The position numbers were made by a program, and so were the translations under genes. From contig PHCX01000002.1 of NCBI GenBank assembly GCA_002842435.1, positions 248,001-312,000 on the forward strand: a stretch of 64,000 nt of DNA. The letters are read 5' to 3'. The stretch is from Betaproteobacteria bacterium HGW-Betaproteobacteria-1 (GTDB lineage Bacteria; Pseudomonadota; Gammaproteobacteria; Burkholderiales; Methylophilaceae). Positions within the stretch are counted from its first letter, which is position 1. Every line of letters starts with the position of its first letter. Shown here piece after piece: positions 32,041 through 39,630 of this stretch. The notes under the pieces were generated by a model that was not told the origin of the DNA, ran no database searches, and saw only the letters and a program-made list of their open reading frames with translations.

Positions 32041-32931
32041 TTAATGGTTGCGGTGCATGATGAAGTCAGCGAGCTGGATCAGTCTTCCGGCTTTTTCACC
32101 ATATGGTGAGACCTGACTGATGGCATGTTCATGTAGTTCCTGAGCCAGGGCTTTTGCACGGGACAAGCCGAGTATCGTCACATAAGTCGGTTTGTTGCTC
32201 TCTGCGTCCTTGCCTGCTGTCTTGCCCAGGGTTGCCGTATCGGCTTCGGTATCCAGAATGTCATCGATGACCTGGAACGCCAGGCCCATGGACTGGGCGT
32301 AGTGATCGATGGCTTTCAGTGTTTCAGTTGATACCTTGTCGGCGCAATGTGCACCCAGTAATGCGGCGGCTCTTATCAATGCGCCGGTCTTGTGGATATG
32401 CATATATTCGAGCTCGGACTGGTTAAGTGCTTGTCCGACGCTGGCCAGATCGATCGCCTGACCGCCAGCCATGCCTCTGGAACCACTGGCGACGGCCAGC
32501 ACATGTACCATGTGCAATTGACTGGCAGCATCCTCGTGCAGGCCCGGCTGGGATAGCAGTTGAAACGCCAGGCTTTGCAGCGCATCGCCCACCAGTAGTG
32601 CGGTAGCGTCATCGTATTGCTTGTGACAGGAAGGTTTTCCCCGGCGCAAATCGTCATCGTCCATGCAGGGCATGTCGTCGTGCACCAGTGAGTAGGCGTG
32701 TATCAGCTCGACCGCACAAGCCGCGGCGTCGGTTTTTTCTGCCTCGGCATCACATAATTCGGCCGCGGCATGCGCCAGCAGGGCGCGCACTCTTTTGCCG
32801 CCGCCCATGACGGAATAACGCATGGCCGCATGCAGCTTTTCCGGAGCGATATCACCGGGCGGTAAAAAATGGTTCAGAGCCGATTCCGTGCGCTGCTGAA
32901 TCCGGCCAGCCCAGTTCTGAAAGTCATTCAT
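32041..32931 (-). CDS. ispA: Farnesyl diphosphate synthase (polyprenyl synthetase)
   Basis: IspA joins isopentenyl units to geranyl and farnesyl diphosphate for ubiquinone, undecaprenyl and other isoprenoids. The 296-residue protein has the first aspartate-rich motif [14 protein letters not shown] and the second [26 protein letters not shown] and the QAIDLAS segment are also present. It overlaps the xseB stop by 8 bases and precedes dxs, so the three genes almost certainly share a transcript. Confidence 0.97.
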   Translation of the reverse strand: MNDFQNWAGRIQQRTESALNHFLPPGDIAPEKLHAAMRYSVMGGGKRVRALLAHAAAELCDAEAEKTDAAACAVELIHAYSLVHDDMPCMDDDDLRRGKPSCHKQYDDATALLVGDALQSLAFQLLSQPGLHEDAASQLHMVHVLAVASGSRGMAGGQAIDLASVGQALNQSELEYMHIHKTGALIRAAALLGAHCADKVSTETLKAIDHYAQSMGLAFQVIDDILDTEADTATLGKTAGKDAESNKPTYVTILGLSRAKALAQELHEHAISQVSPYGEKAGRLIQLADFIMHRNH

Positions 32932-33151
32932 CTTGATAGGTTTGCAGGATATTGTTTTCGTTTAACAGGCGCACCTGCTGCTCGATGTCCGCCAGAGACT
33001 TCTGGCAGTACTGCAGCAATTCGCTACCACGTTGATAGGCTTGCAGTGACTGTTCCAGAGGCAACTGGCCGGCCTCCATCTGCGCGACGATCGCTTCAAG
33101 CTCCTTCAGCGCCTGTTCGAAGCCGGGTTGGGACTCTTTCTGTTTTGTCAT
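32924..33151 (-). CDS. xseB: Exodeoxyribonuclease VII small subunit
   Basis: XseB binds XseA to form exonuclease VII, which degrades single-stranded DNA. I start it at the ATG at 33149-33151 (MTKQKESQPGFEQALKELEA), giving 75 residues, the normal size. The open frame continues 15 codons upstream without family similarity. An AGAGAACATTGCA stretch gives a weak ribosome-binding site. The motif FEQALKELEAIVAQMEAGQLP is the XseB signature. The 3' end overlaps ispA by 8 bases. xseA is not in the window. Confidence 0.95.
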   Translation of the reverse strand: MTKQKESQPGFEQALKELEAIVAQMEAGQLPLEQSLQAYQRGSELLQYCQKSLADIEQQVRLLNENNILQTYQDE

Positions 33152-33243
33152 TGCAATGTTCTCTGGGATGCATGAGGGGCCGACGGCCTGATACATGGGT
33201 GTAGCGCCAGGCTGTCGACTTTCAAGGATGATAGTTTACGCTG

Positions 33244-33927
33244 TTAGGCGCTTTTGGAGAAATCCTGGGCATCCTGAATAGCCAGGATTGTATGTAAAAA
33301 CTGATGGATATCCGCTATTTCCTCGTCGCTGACACTATGTGCCATCGGATATTCGTGCCAGGTCAGCGGATACCCCGAAGCCGTCAGCAGTTGCGCCGAT
33401 GCCTTGGCGGTTTGTAACGGGACGATAGTGTCCAGATTGCCATGCGCCATGAAAATCGGCAGTTGGCGATTTGCCGTATGTATCTCGTCCTGCAATCGGC
33501 CTTTCATTGGCAGCCAGCTGGATAGCACAAGTGCGCTGGCCAGCGGTTCCGGATGTCGCAAGGCAGTATGCAAGGCAATCGCGCCGCCCTGCGAAAAACC
33601 TGCCAGCACGATGCGCTCCGCTGCAATGCCCCTGGCTTTTTCTGCTTCAATCAGCGCTTCGATCTCGCGTTGGCTTTGCCGGATGCCCGCTTCATCCTGA
33701 GGACTGTCGGCGTCAAGGCCATAAATATCGTACCAGGCACGCATTTCGTAGCCATTGTTGATGGAGACTGGGCGGTATGGTGCGTGCGGCAGGATAAAAC
33801 GCACTCCAGGAAGCTGGAGTGCGCTGGCTATCGGCTCGAAATCGTAGCCGTCCGCTCCCAGTCCGTGGAGCCAGATGATGCTGGCATTGGCATTATCACT
33901 GACGCATCGTTCTAGGGTTTCCAGCAT
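33244..33927 (-). CDS. Carboxylesterase / acyl-protein thioesterase family hydrolase
   Basis: This is an alpha/beta-hydrolase of the phospholipase/carboxylesterase group. I use the ATG at 33925-33927 (MLETLERCVSDNANASIIWL), giving 227 residues; an ATG 12 codons upstream is the alternative. The oxyanion-hole segment is IWLHGLGADGYDF and the nucleophile elbow is AGFSQGGAIAL. The catalytic Asp is probably in HGNLDTIVPLQ and the His in YPMAHSVSDEE. The natural substrate is unknown. It is divergent from the CHASE2 cyclase gene across 165 bases. Confidence 0.88.
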   Translation of the reverse strand: MLETLERCVSDNANASIIWLHGLGADGYDFEPIASALQLPGVRFILPHAPYRPVSINNGYEMRAWYDIYGLDADSPQDEAGIRQSQREIEALIEAEKARGIAAERIVLAGFSQGGAIALHTALRHPEPLASALVLSSWLPMKGRLQDEIHTANRQLPIFMAHGNLDTIVPLQTAKASAQLLTASGYPLTWHEYPMAHSVSDEEIADIHQFLHTILAIQDAQDFSKSA

Positions 33928-34092
33928 GTATGAATCGAGTTTCCGTGGGTGAGTTGATATCAATTAAAAATTTGTCCGACGATGCCGCTGGCGGGAGGTT
34001 TTGCTACACTGTTAAAAGCTGGAATTTTGCGATATGCTGCAATAAATTCAGGGAATTACACTAAATCATCACAATAATAATGATTATATGAC

Positions 34093-36330
34093 ATGAATCT
34101 TCCCGAGTTCATTTCGCGTCACGTCATGCGTATCGCGCTCAGTCTGAGTGTCGTTATTTTACTATTGCTGCACGCCAGCGGGGCATTTCAATTCGGCTTT
34201 ATCAATCGTCTTGAAAATTTCAGTTACGACGTCCGCCTGAATCTGATGATGCCACGTACTCTGGATCAGCGGATCGTGATTGTCGATATCGATGAGCGCA
34301 GTCTTCAGGAACAGGGGCGCTGGCCATGGGGGCGCAACAAGCTGGCGCAGCTGGTGGACAAGCTGTTCGAAGACTATCAGATTGGTGTGCTGGGTTTCGA
34401 CGTCGTGTTTGCTGAAAAGGACGAAAGCTCCGGCCTTAAAAGTCTGGAACAGATTCAGCAGCAGTATCTGAAATCCGACGCAGGTTTTGCGCAATTGGTT
34501 GAACAGTTGCGCCCGCAGCTGGATTACGACCAGCTGTTCGCTAACAGCCTGCAGGGCCGCAAGGTGGTACTGGGCTATTATTTCCGCAATGACGATCACA
34601 TGGATGGCAGGGTAGGCGTGCTGCCTGAGCCTTCTTTCATCGAGGGCAGCTTCAAGGGCAAGGACATCGCCTTCATGCAAGCCACTGGTTTCGGCGGCAA
34701 TCTGGCTGCGTTGCAGCAGGCGGCCACGGCTGCCGGCCATTTCAATCCGGATCCTGATGAAGACGGCATCTCGCGCAGAGTGCCGATGGTCATGAGTCTG
34801 GATGGCAATATCTATGAAGCGCTTTCCGTCGCCCTTGCTCGTGTCGCACTGGATACACCGAAACTGCAGGCCGGTTTTGCCGACGGCCTGGGAGTAGGTA
34901 AAAAATATGCCGGCCTGGAATGGCTGCAAATGGGTGACCGTCGCATCCCGGTCGACGCCAGGGTGACGGCGCTGATTCCCTATCGTGGTCTGCAGGGCAG
35001 CTTCCCTTATGTTTCCGCGACCGATGTGCTGAATGGGAAAACCAGCAAGGAAGTACTGAAGGATCGCATCGTGCTGGTGGGGACTACCGCGCCTGGCCTC
35101 ATGGATCTGCGTGCCACGCCGGTGCAGAATATTTATGCCGGGGTGGAAATTCATGCCAACATGATTGCCGGCATTCTTGACCAGAACATCAAGCAACGCC
35201 CGGCCTATACACTCGGTGCCGAGTTCGTGCTGCTGTTGTTGACCGGATTGTTGCTGGCTTTTCTACTGCCCGCATTGACGCCACTTTGGGCAACGCTATC
35301 GGCTTTCGTCGTGCTTACCTTGTATGTGACTTTCAATCTGCTGTTGTGGCAATCTGCCAATCTGGTGCTGCCACTCGCCTCTGGCCTGTTCCTGATCGTT
35401 GTCATCTATGTGCTGAACATGACCTACGGTTTCTTCATAGAGTCGCGCGGCAAACGTCAATTGGCCGGATTGTTCGGACAATATGTGCCACCGGAACTGG
35501 TAGATGAGATGGCAAAAGATCCTGAGGCCATCAGTCTGGAAGGTGAAAGCCGCGAAATGACGGTGTTGTTTTCGGATGTGCGCGGCTTCACCAATATCTC
35601 CGAAGGGCTGGATCCGAAACAGCTGACGCAGTTGATGAACGAGTTCCTGACACCGATGACGCATGTGATCCATGATAATCGCGGCACCATAGACAAATAC
35701 ATGGGTGATGCCATCATGGCATTCTGGGGCGCACCTCTGAACGATCCGCAACATGCGACTCATGCGGTCAGGGCAGGCATGCAGATGCTGGCCAGTTTGA
35801 ATAGCCTGCAGGCACAATTCAAGGCGCGGGGCTGGCCCGAGATCAAGATCGGTGTCGGTTTGAACACCGGCCTGATGACGGTGGGCAACATGGGCTCCGA
35901 GTTCCGTATGGCATATACTGTGATGGGGGATGCGGTCAATCTTGGCTCGCGCCTCGAAGGCCTGACCAAGAATTACGGCGTGCAGATGATAGTCAGCGAA
36001 TCCACACGGGAAAAAGTGCCGGAATATATCTATCGCGAACTGGATATCGTGCGCGTCAAGGGCAAGGACAAGCCGGTCGTGATTTACGAGCCGGTCTGTG
36101 CCTCGGGCGAGGAGGATAAGTCGCTACAGGACGAGCTCAAGCTGTATCGCGAGACGCTGAAACTTTATCGTGCACAGAATTGGGATCTGGCGGAGATGCA
36201 GTTCATCAATCTGCAACAGATGTATCCACAGCGGCAACTTTATGCCATGTATATTGAACGTATCGCGCATTACCGCCAGAATCCGCCGGATGCCGGCTGG
36301 GATGGTGTGTTCACCTTCCAGACCAAATAG
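34093..36330 (+). CDS. CHASE2-domain adenylate/guanylate cyclase (class III)
   Basis: This is a membrane-bound sensor enzyme that makes a cyclic nucleotide, most likely cAMP. A helix near residues 12-32 anchors an extracytoplasmic CHASE2 domain of about 330 residues (YDVRLNLMMPRTLDQRIVIV at its start). Three membrane helices follow, around residues 375-445. A class III cyclase domain (about 485-660) has both metal aspartates, Asp495 in LFSDVRGF and Asp539 in KYMGDAIMAFW, and the later YTVMGDAVNLGSRLEGL. A short C-terminal helical tail ends at residue 745. I cannot tell ATP from GTP specificity with certainty. The start has no clear ribosome-binding site. It is followed within 12 bases by a phosphodiesterase and then a cNMP-binding protein. 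Confidence 0.94.
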   Translation: MNLPEFISRHVMRIALSLSVVILLLLHASGAFQFGFINRLENFSYDVRLNLMMPRTLDQRIVIVDIDERSLQEQGRWPWGRNKLAQLVDKLFEDYQIGVLGFDVVFAEKDESSGLKSLEQIQQQYLKSDAGFAQLVEQLRPQLDYDQLFANSLQGRKVVLGYYFRNDDHMDGRVGVLPEPSFIEGSFKGKDIAFMQATGFGGNLAALQQAATAAGHFNPDPDEDGISRRVPMVMSLDGNIYEALSVALARVALDTPKLQAGFADGLGVGKKYAGLEWLQMGDRRIPVDARVTALIPYRGLQGSFPYVSATDVLNGKTSKEVLKDRIVLVGTTAPGLMDLRATPVQNIYAGVEIHANMIAGILDQNIKQRPAYTLGAEFVLLLLTGLLLAFLLPALTPLWATLSAFVVLTLYVTFNLLLWQSANLVLPLASGLFLIVVIYVLNMTYGFFIESRGKRQLAGLFGQYVPPELVDEMAKDPEAISLEGESREMTVLFSDVRGFTNISEGLDPKQLTQLMNEFLTPMTHVIHDNRGTIDKYMGDAIMAFWGAPLNDPQHATHAVRAGMQMLASLNSLQAQFKARGWPEIKIGVGLNTGLMTVGNMGSEFRMAYTVMGDAVNLGSRLEGLTKNYGVQMIVSESTREKVPEYIYRELDIVRVKGKDKPVVIYEPVCASGEEDKSLQDELKLYRETLKLYRAQNWDLAEMQFINLQQMYPQRQLYAMYIERIAHYRQNPPDAGWDGVFTFQTK

Positions 36331-36342
36331 ACAGGAGCCAGC

Positions 36343-37113
36343 ATGAGGGTCAAAGTACTAGGTTGCAGTGGTGGCATAGGCGGCACATTGAGGACCACCA
36401 GTTTTCTGATCGATGAGGACATCCTGATGGATGCGGGCACCGGTGTCGGCGACCTGACCATCGAGCAGTTTCTCAAGATCAACCACATCTTCATCACGCA
36501 TTCGCACCTCGATCATGTTGCCTGTATTCCCTTGCTGGCCGACAGCGTGCTGGGTTTCCGTGATACGCCCATCACTCTCTATGCCACGGCAGAAACCTGG
36601 GCGATACTAAAGGAGCATCTGTTCAACTGGAAAATCTGGCCGGATTTCACGGTTATTCCGTCAGAGGAGCATCCCTTGCTGGTCTGGCACGAGATCCGGC
36701 TGGGCGAGACGGTCAAGTTGGGCGAGCGAAGCTTCACCCCGTTGCCGGCCAATCATGTCGTGCCTACCGTCGGTTTTCACCTGGAGGGTCCAACTGCCAG
36801 CATGGTGTTCACTGCAGACACCACGACCTGCGACGCACTGTGGCCTGAGGTCAATCGCATCGCCAATCTCAAGTACCTGATTATCGAGACCGCTTTCAGC
36901 AATGAGGAGATCGAATTGGCCAAAGTGTCCAAGCATCTTTGTCCGGCCATGCTGATTGAGGAGCTGGACAAGCTGGAACATTCGCCGCTGCCGCGTATCT
37001 ATATTACGCATCTGAAGCCGGGCGAAGGCGAGGTCATCATGCGTGAGGTCGACCGTGATGCCTACAGGTTCAACGCACGGCCGTTGTATAACAGTCATAT
37101 CTTTGAGCTGTAG
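36343..37113 (+). CDS. Metallo-beta-lactamase-fold cyclic-nucleotide phosphodiesterase (class II-like)
   Basis: The 256-residue protein has the metal site HSHLDH (His53, His55, Asp57, His58) within ITHSHLDHVACIPLLADS. That form closely follows the class II 3',5'-cyclic-nucleotide phosphodiesterase signature (PDE1 of yeast, CpdP of Vibrio). Other likely ligands are in PANHVVPTVGF, VFTADTTTCDAL and YITHLKPGE. GGACAGGAGCC provides a ribosome-binding site before the ATG. The gene lies 12 bases after the cyclase, so degrading the cyclase product is the simplest reading. A different MBL-fold hydrolase activity (RNase Z or sulfatase-like) is the alternative. Confidence 0.82.
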   Translation: MRVKVLGCSGGIGGTLRTTSFLIDEDILMDAGTGVGDLTIEQFLKINHIFITHSHLDHVACIPLLADSVLGFRDTPITLYATAETWAILKEHLFNWKIWPDFTVIPSEEHPLLVWHEIRLGETVKLGERSFTPLPANHVVPTVGFHLEGPTASMVFTADTTTCDALWPEVNRIANLKYLIIETAFSNEEIELAKVSKHLCPAMLIEELDKLEHSPLPRIYITHLKPGEGEVIMREVDRDAYRFNARPLYNSHIFEL

Positions 37114-37168
37114 TCCGGAGATTTTTGAAGTAGAGTATTTGAGAGCATCGTTTGCAGGAACAATAAAA

Positions 37169-38245
37169 ATGTCATCACCGACCATCGAACAACTTAAGCA
37201 ACTTGCGCCCGTGGCGGTGCTTTCTGAGTCCAGGCTCAAGGAACTGGCCGGCCTATGCTTCATCGAAACCGTCAGCAAGGATCTGGACCCTCTGCGCATG
37301 AACATCCTGCAGGCCGGCGGCCAGTCGCTCTATCTGTTGAAGGGCGACCTCGGTCTACGTTTTGTCGATGGCAGCAAGAAGATCATGCGCGGCGGCACCG
37401 AAGCAGCCAGCCATCCGATCAACGACGGCAGGCTGAAACTGGTCGATACCATCGCCATTACCGATGTCGATATCCTGCGCATCGACGCCGACCTGCTCGA
37501 TATCATGCTGACATGGGACCAGCTTTCCGGTTATGAGCCACCACCACAGCAAGTCCAGGCCGCAGCCGGCGCGCATAAGCGACCTGTTACCGAATGGATG
37601 CGTGAAACGGCGACATTCAGTGCGGATAAACTGCAAAGTGGCGTGTTCAGTCGCCTGCCCAGCGCCAATATCGAGGAAATGTTCAAGCGCATGGAGGCGC
37701 TACCGGTCAAGGCCGGTCAGGTCATTATCACGCAGGGTGCCGAAGGCGACTATTACTACTTGATTGAGCAGGGGCAAGCCATCGTCAGTCGTGTGGATTC
37801 TGCCAGCCAGAAATCAGTGCAGCTGGCAGAATTGCACGCAGGAGATGCCTTTGGCGAGGAGGCGCTGGTATCGGATAACAAGCGCAACGCGACCATCACC
37901 ATGAAAACCGATGGCAGCCTGCTACGCTTGAAGAAAGATGATTTTGTCGAACTGTTGAAATCGCCCATTGTCAGGCGCGTGGATCTGGCGGTGGCTGGTG
38001 AGAAAATCAAACAGGGCGCACAACTACTTGATGTGCGTTTCAAGTCGGAATATGCATATCAACATCCGGAGAGTGCCATCAGTGCGCCTTTGCATGAACT
38101 GCGCAGTATTGCACCGCAACTGGAAAAAGGCCGCGAATACATCGTTTATTGCCAGACTGGCCGGCGCAGTTCGGCAGCGGCTTTTATTCTGGCACAGTTT
38201 GGGTTGACTGCGTATGTGTTGAGTATTGGTCAGAAGCCGGTTTAG
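37169..38245 (+). CDS. Cyclic-nucleotide-binding protein fused to a rhodanese domain
   Basis: The ATG at 37169 has GGAA 9 bases upstream and gives 358 residues; the longer open frame overlaps the phosphodiesterase and is less likely. Residues about 5-115 resemble a degenerate cNMP-binding fold without a recognisable phosphate-binding cassette. Residues about 155-265 are a good cNMP-binding domain whose cassette, FGEEALVSDNKRNATI (229-244), keeps the glutamate and the phosphate-binding arginine (Arg239). Residues 283-354 are a rhodanese domain with active Cys328 in VYCQTGRRSS. There is no DNA-binding domain, so it is not a CRP-type regulator. It is probably the receptor for the cyclase upstream; its sulfur or redox output is unknown. 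Confidence 0.88.
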   Translation: MSSPTIEQLKQLAPVAVLSESRLKELAGLCFIETVSKDLDPLRMNILQAGGQSLYLLKGDLGLRFVDGSKKIMRGGTEAASHPINDGRLKLVDTIAITDVDILRIDADLLDIMLTWDQLSGYEPPPQQVQAAAGAHKRPVTEWMRETATFSADKLQSGVFSRLPSANIEEMFKRMEALPVKAGQVIITQGAEGDYYYLIEQGQAIVSRVDSASQKSVQLAELHAGDAFGEEALVSDNKRNATITMKTDGSLLRLKKDDFVELLKSPIVRRVDLAVAGEKIKQGAQLLDVRFKSEYAYQHPESAISAPLHELRSIAPQLEKGREYIVYCQTGRRSSAAAFILAQFGLTAYVLSIGQKPV

Positions 38246-38260
38246 TTGGCTTGAGCATGA

Positions 38261-38288
38261 AAAAACCCCGCAGAAGCGGGGTTTTTTA
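38261..38288. terminator. Bidirectional terminator between the cNMP/rhodanese gene and pilA
   Basis: The stem AACCCCGC/GCGGGGTT with an AGAA-type loop is flanked by A6 and T6. It lies 15 bases after the plus-strand stop and 20 bases beyond the pilA stop on the minus strand. Confidence 0.9.
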
Positions 38289-38307
38289 GCCGAGTTGCAC
38301 TAAGGCA

Positions 38308-38676
38308 TTAAGGAGCAGGAACTGCTGATGTACAAGTGCCACCGTTTGTAACATCACAGGTAGTGACTTCATCCCCTGGGCCTCTAGGTGTTGCTGTAAC
38401 AGTGGCTGGTAATACACCAGCGGCAGAAAAGTCTATCGCTGCATTGGGGTTAAATGAAGCGCAGGCGCCTGTTGTCGGTGCAGCAAGTGCTTCGCTGTTG
38501 GAATGAGCAATAAGCATTTTATTGACATAGGACTTCGCTTCCATCATGCAGGATCTGTTTGCGGCTTTTCTGGTGTAATCCTGATAAGCTGGGATCGCAA
38601 TCGCTGCCAGAATACCGATAATCGCAACGACGATCATCAGTTCGATCAAGGTAAAGCCTTTTTGAACTTGTTTCAT
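38308..38676 (-). CDS. pilA: Type IV major pilin-like protein PilA
   Basis: This is the structural subunit of a type IVa pilus. The 122-residue prepilin has the class III leader MKQVQKG, cleaved before Phe8, with Glu at position +5 of the mature protein ([20 protein letters not shown]). The mature pilin is short, 115 residues. It has four cysteines (in NRSC, TGAC, TTC and GTC); the last two probably close a small C-terminal disulfide loop in [12 protein letters not shown] sigma-54 promoter lies upstream, as for pilA of Pseudomonas. The motor and platform genes pilB, pilC, pilT and pilU are elsewhere in this window; the peptidase PilD is not. Confidence 0.94.
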   Translation of the reverse strand: MKQVQKGFTLIELMIVVAIIGILAAIAIPAYQDYTRKAANRSCMMEAKSYVNKMLIAHSNSEALAAPTTGACASFNPNAAIDFSAAGVLPATVTATPRGPGDEVTTCDVTNGGTCTSAVPAP

Positions 38677-38755
38677 GTTTGTTCCCCTATGAAGTTAGAA
38701 TTTGCCGCACACTAAAAATAAAGAGCGAAAGACAGGTGCAGCGTATGCGTACTTG

Positions 38756-38771
38756 AGCAACTCTCATGCCA
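38756..38771 (-). promoter_or_regulatory. Sigma-54 promoter of pilA
   Basis: On the minus strand the sequence reads TGGCAT, five bases (GAGAG), then TTGCT. This has the GG and GC dinucleotides exactly 10 bases apart and only one mismatch to the TGGCAC-N5-TTGCW consensus. Transcription would start near 38744, about 68 bases before the pilA ATG. Sigma-54 control of pilA through PilR/PilS is established in Pseudomonas and some other pilated bacteria. Confidence 0.8.
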
Positions 38772-38853
38772 GTAACACGATTGTCTTTCGCATACCAGAC
38801 ATAGCTTAGAGCATCGTCAAAAAAATGTGAACGCATCGTACCCTGTCCTAGTT

Positions 38854-38880
38854 GAATACTGACAAAAATTGTCAGTATTC
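38854..38880. promoter_or_regulatory. Palindrome upstream of pilA, candidate enhancer site
   Basis: Two perfect 12-base arms (GAATACTGACAA and its complement) surround an AAA loop. The site is about 110-136 bases upstream of the predicted pilA start, the normal position for an enhancer-binding activator of sigma-54. It contains TTGTC/GACAA, reminiscent of the TGTC core described for PilR sites. No T-run follows, so it is not a terminator. Confidence 0.55.
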
Positions 38881-38960
38881 CGGCAGTGTTGTGGCGAGTT
38901 TCGACAAATGAGCTGGTTCTTGCAGCAGGCGCTTAAGCTGGTAATGGAATAAAATCACAA

Positions 38961-38996
38961 GCAATAAAAAAGCCTCGAAAGAGGCTTTTTTATTGC
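38961..38996 (-). terminator. Rho-independent terminator after the SRPBCC gene
   Basis: A long perfect stem has GCAATAAAAAAGCCTC on one arm and its complement on the other, around GAAA, with T6 on each strand. It lies 18 bases beyond the SRPBCC stop and closes the 337-base gene-free stretch upstream of pilA. Confidence 0.9.
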
Positions 38997-39013
38997 TTAA
39001 TAACATGAGGCGA

Positions 39014-39535
39014 TTACTTGGCTTCGAGGGTTTTCTTCAGACCGTCCAGGCCGGCATCAAAAACACCGTTGACGGCATTAAGGGCGGTTGCGTCATCCTG
39101 GCCTTCAGGAATCGGTGGGTTCAGCTTGTATACGCGATAGAAGCGGCCAACCCATTGAACGGTCGTTTCGCCAGCGCCCGGACCGGCTTTCACGGTCATG
39201 AAGGCGTTGTAATCGGATACCGGCAGTACGCCTTCGACGATTTCATAACGCAGTTTCATGGCTTCGTCATCGGCACTGCGCAGCTTCTCATGGATTGTGC
39301 CGCCGGATTTCAGGGTCAGGGTTCGGAAAGTGTCATCGCCTTTTTTCTCCAGCTTGGTGCTGGCAACAGCCGGGTGCCATTTATGTATGTTGCCGAAGTC
39401 CTTGACCATGGCCCAGACTTTGGCAGGCTCTGCCTTGATGACGACGGATTTGTCTACTTTTTGCGGGGATGGGCCGTGCGCCATGGCGCTGAGTGGTAGG
39501 ATTGCAAGTGCAAGTAGTGCGAAAATCTTTTTCAT
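39014..39535 (-). CDS. Periplasmic SRPBCC-family protein, MxaD-like
   Basis: SRPBCC (START/Bet v1-like) proteins bind hydrophobic ligands or partner proteins in a deep pocket. The 173-residue product has a clear signal peptide (MKKIFALLALAILPLSAMA) before HGPSPQKVDKSVVIKAEPAKVWAMV, the usual SRPBCC opening. GNIHKWHPAV, GTIHEKL and YRVYKLNPPIPEG are further family-like segments. Exported members include MxaD of the methanol-oxidation cluster, which assists methanol dehydrogenase and cytochrome cL. A GGAGAAA ribosome-binding site precedes the ATG. The YVTN beta-propeller gene lies 95 bases upstream on the same strand, so the two may form a unit. Specific function unproven. Confidence 0.85.
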   Translation of the reverse strand: MKKIFALLALAILPLSAMAHGPSPQKVDKSVVIKAEPAKVWAMVKDFGNIHKWHPAVASTKLEKKGDDTFRTLTLKSGGTIHEKLRSADDEAMKLRYEIVEGVLPVSDYNAFMTVKAGPGAGETTVQWVGRFYRVYKLNPPIPEGQDDATALNAVNGVFDAGLDGLKKTLEAK

Positions 39536-39630
39536 ACGAGTTTCTCCATTCCTATTATAAAAACAACAAACGACTTCTTATTCACGAATTGAATCGGAAT
39601 TCTTTAATAACATCATCTGCGTCAACGCCT

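Noticed and set aside
33989-34005. Sigma-54-like sequence TGGCGG...TTGCT upstream of the CHASE2 cyclase
   Set aside because: The GG and GC dinucleotides are 11 bases apart instead of 10, which sigma-54 does not tolerate well.
37043-37168. N-terminal extension of the cNMP/rhodanese protein
   Set aside because: It overlaps the end of the phosphodiesterase gene, encodes a sequence without domain character, and the ATG at 37169 has a reasonable ribosome-binding site.
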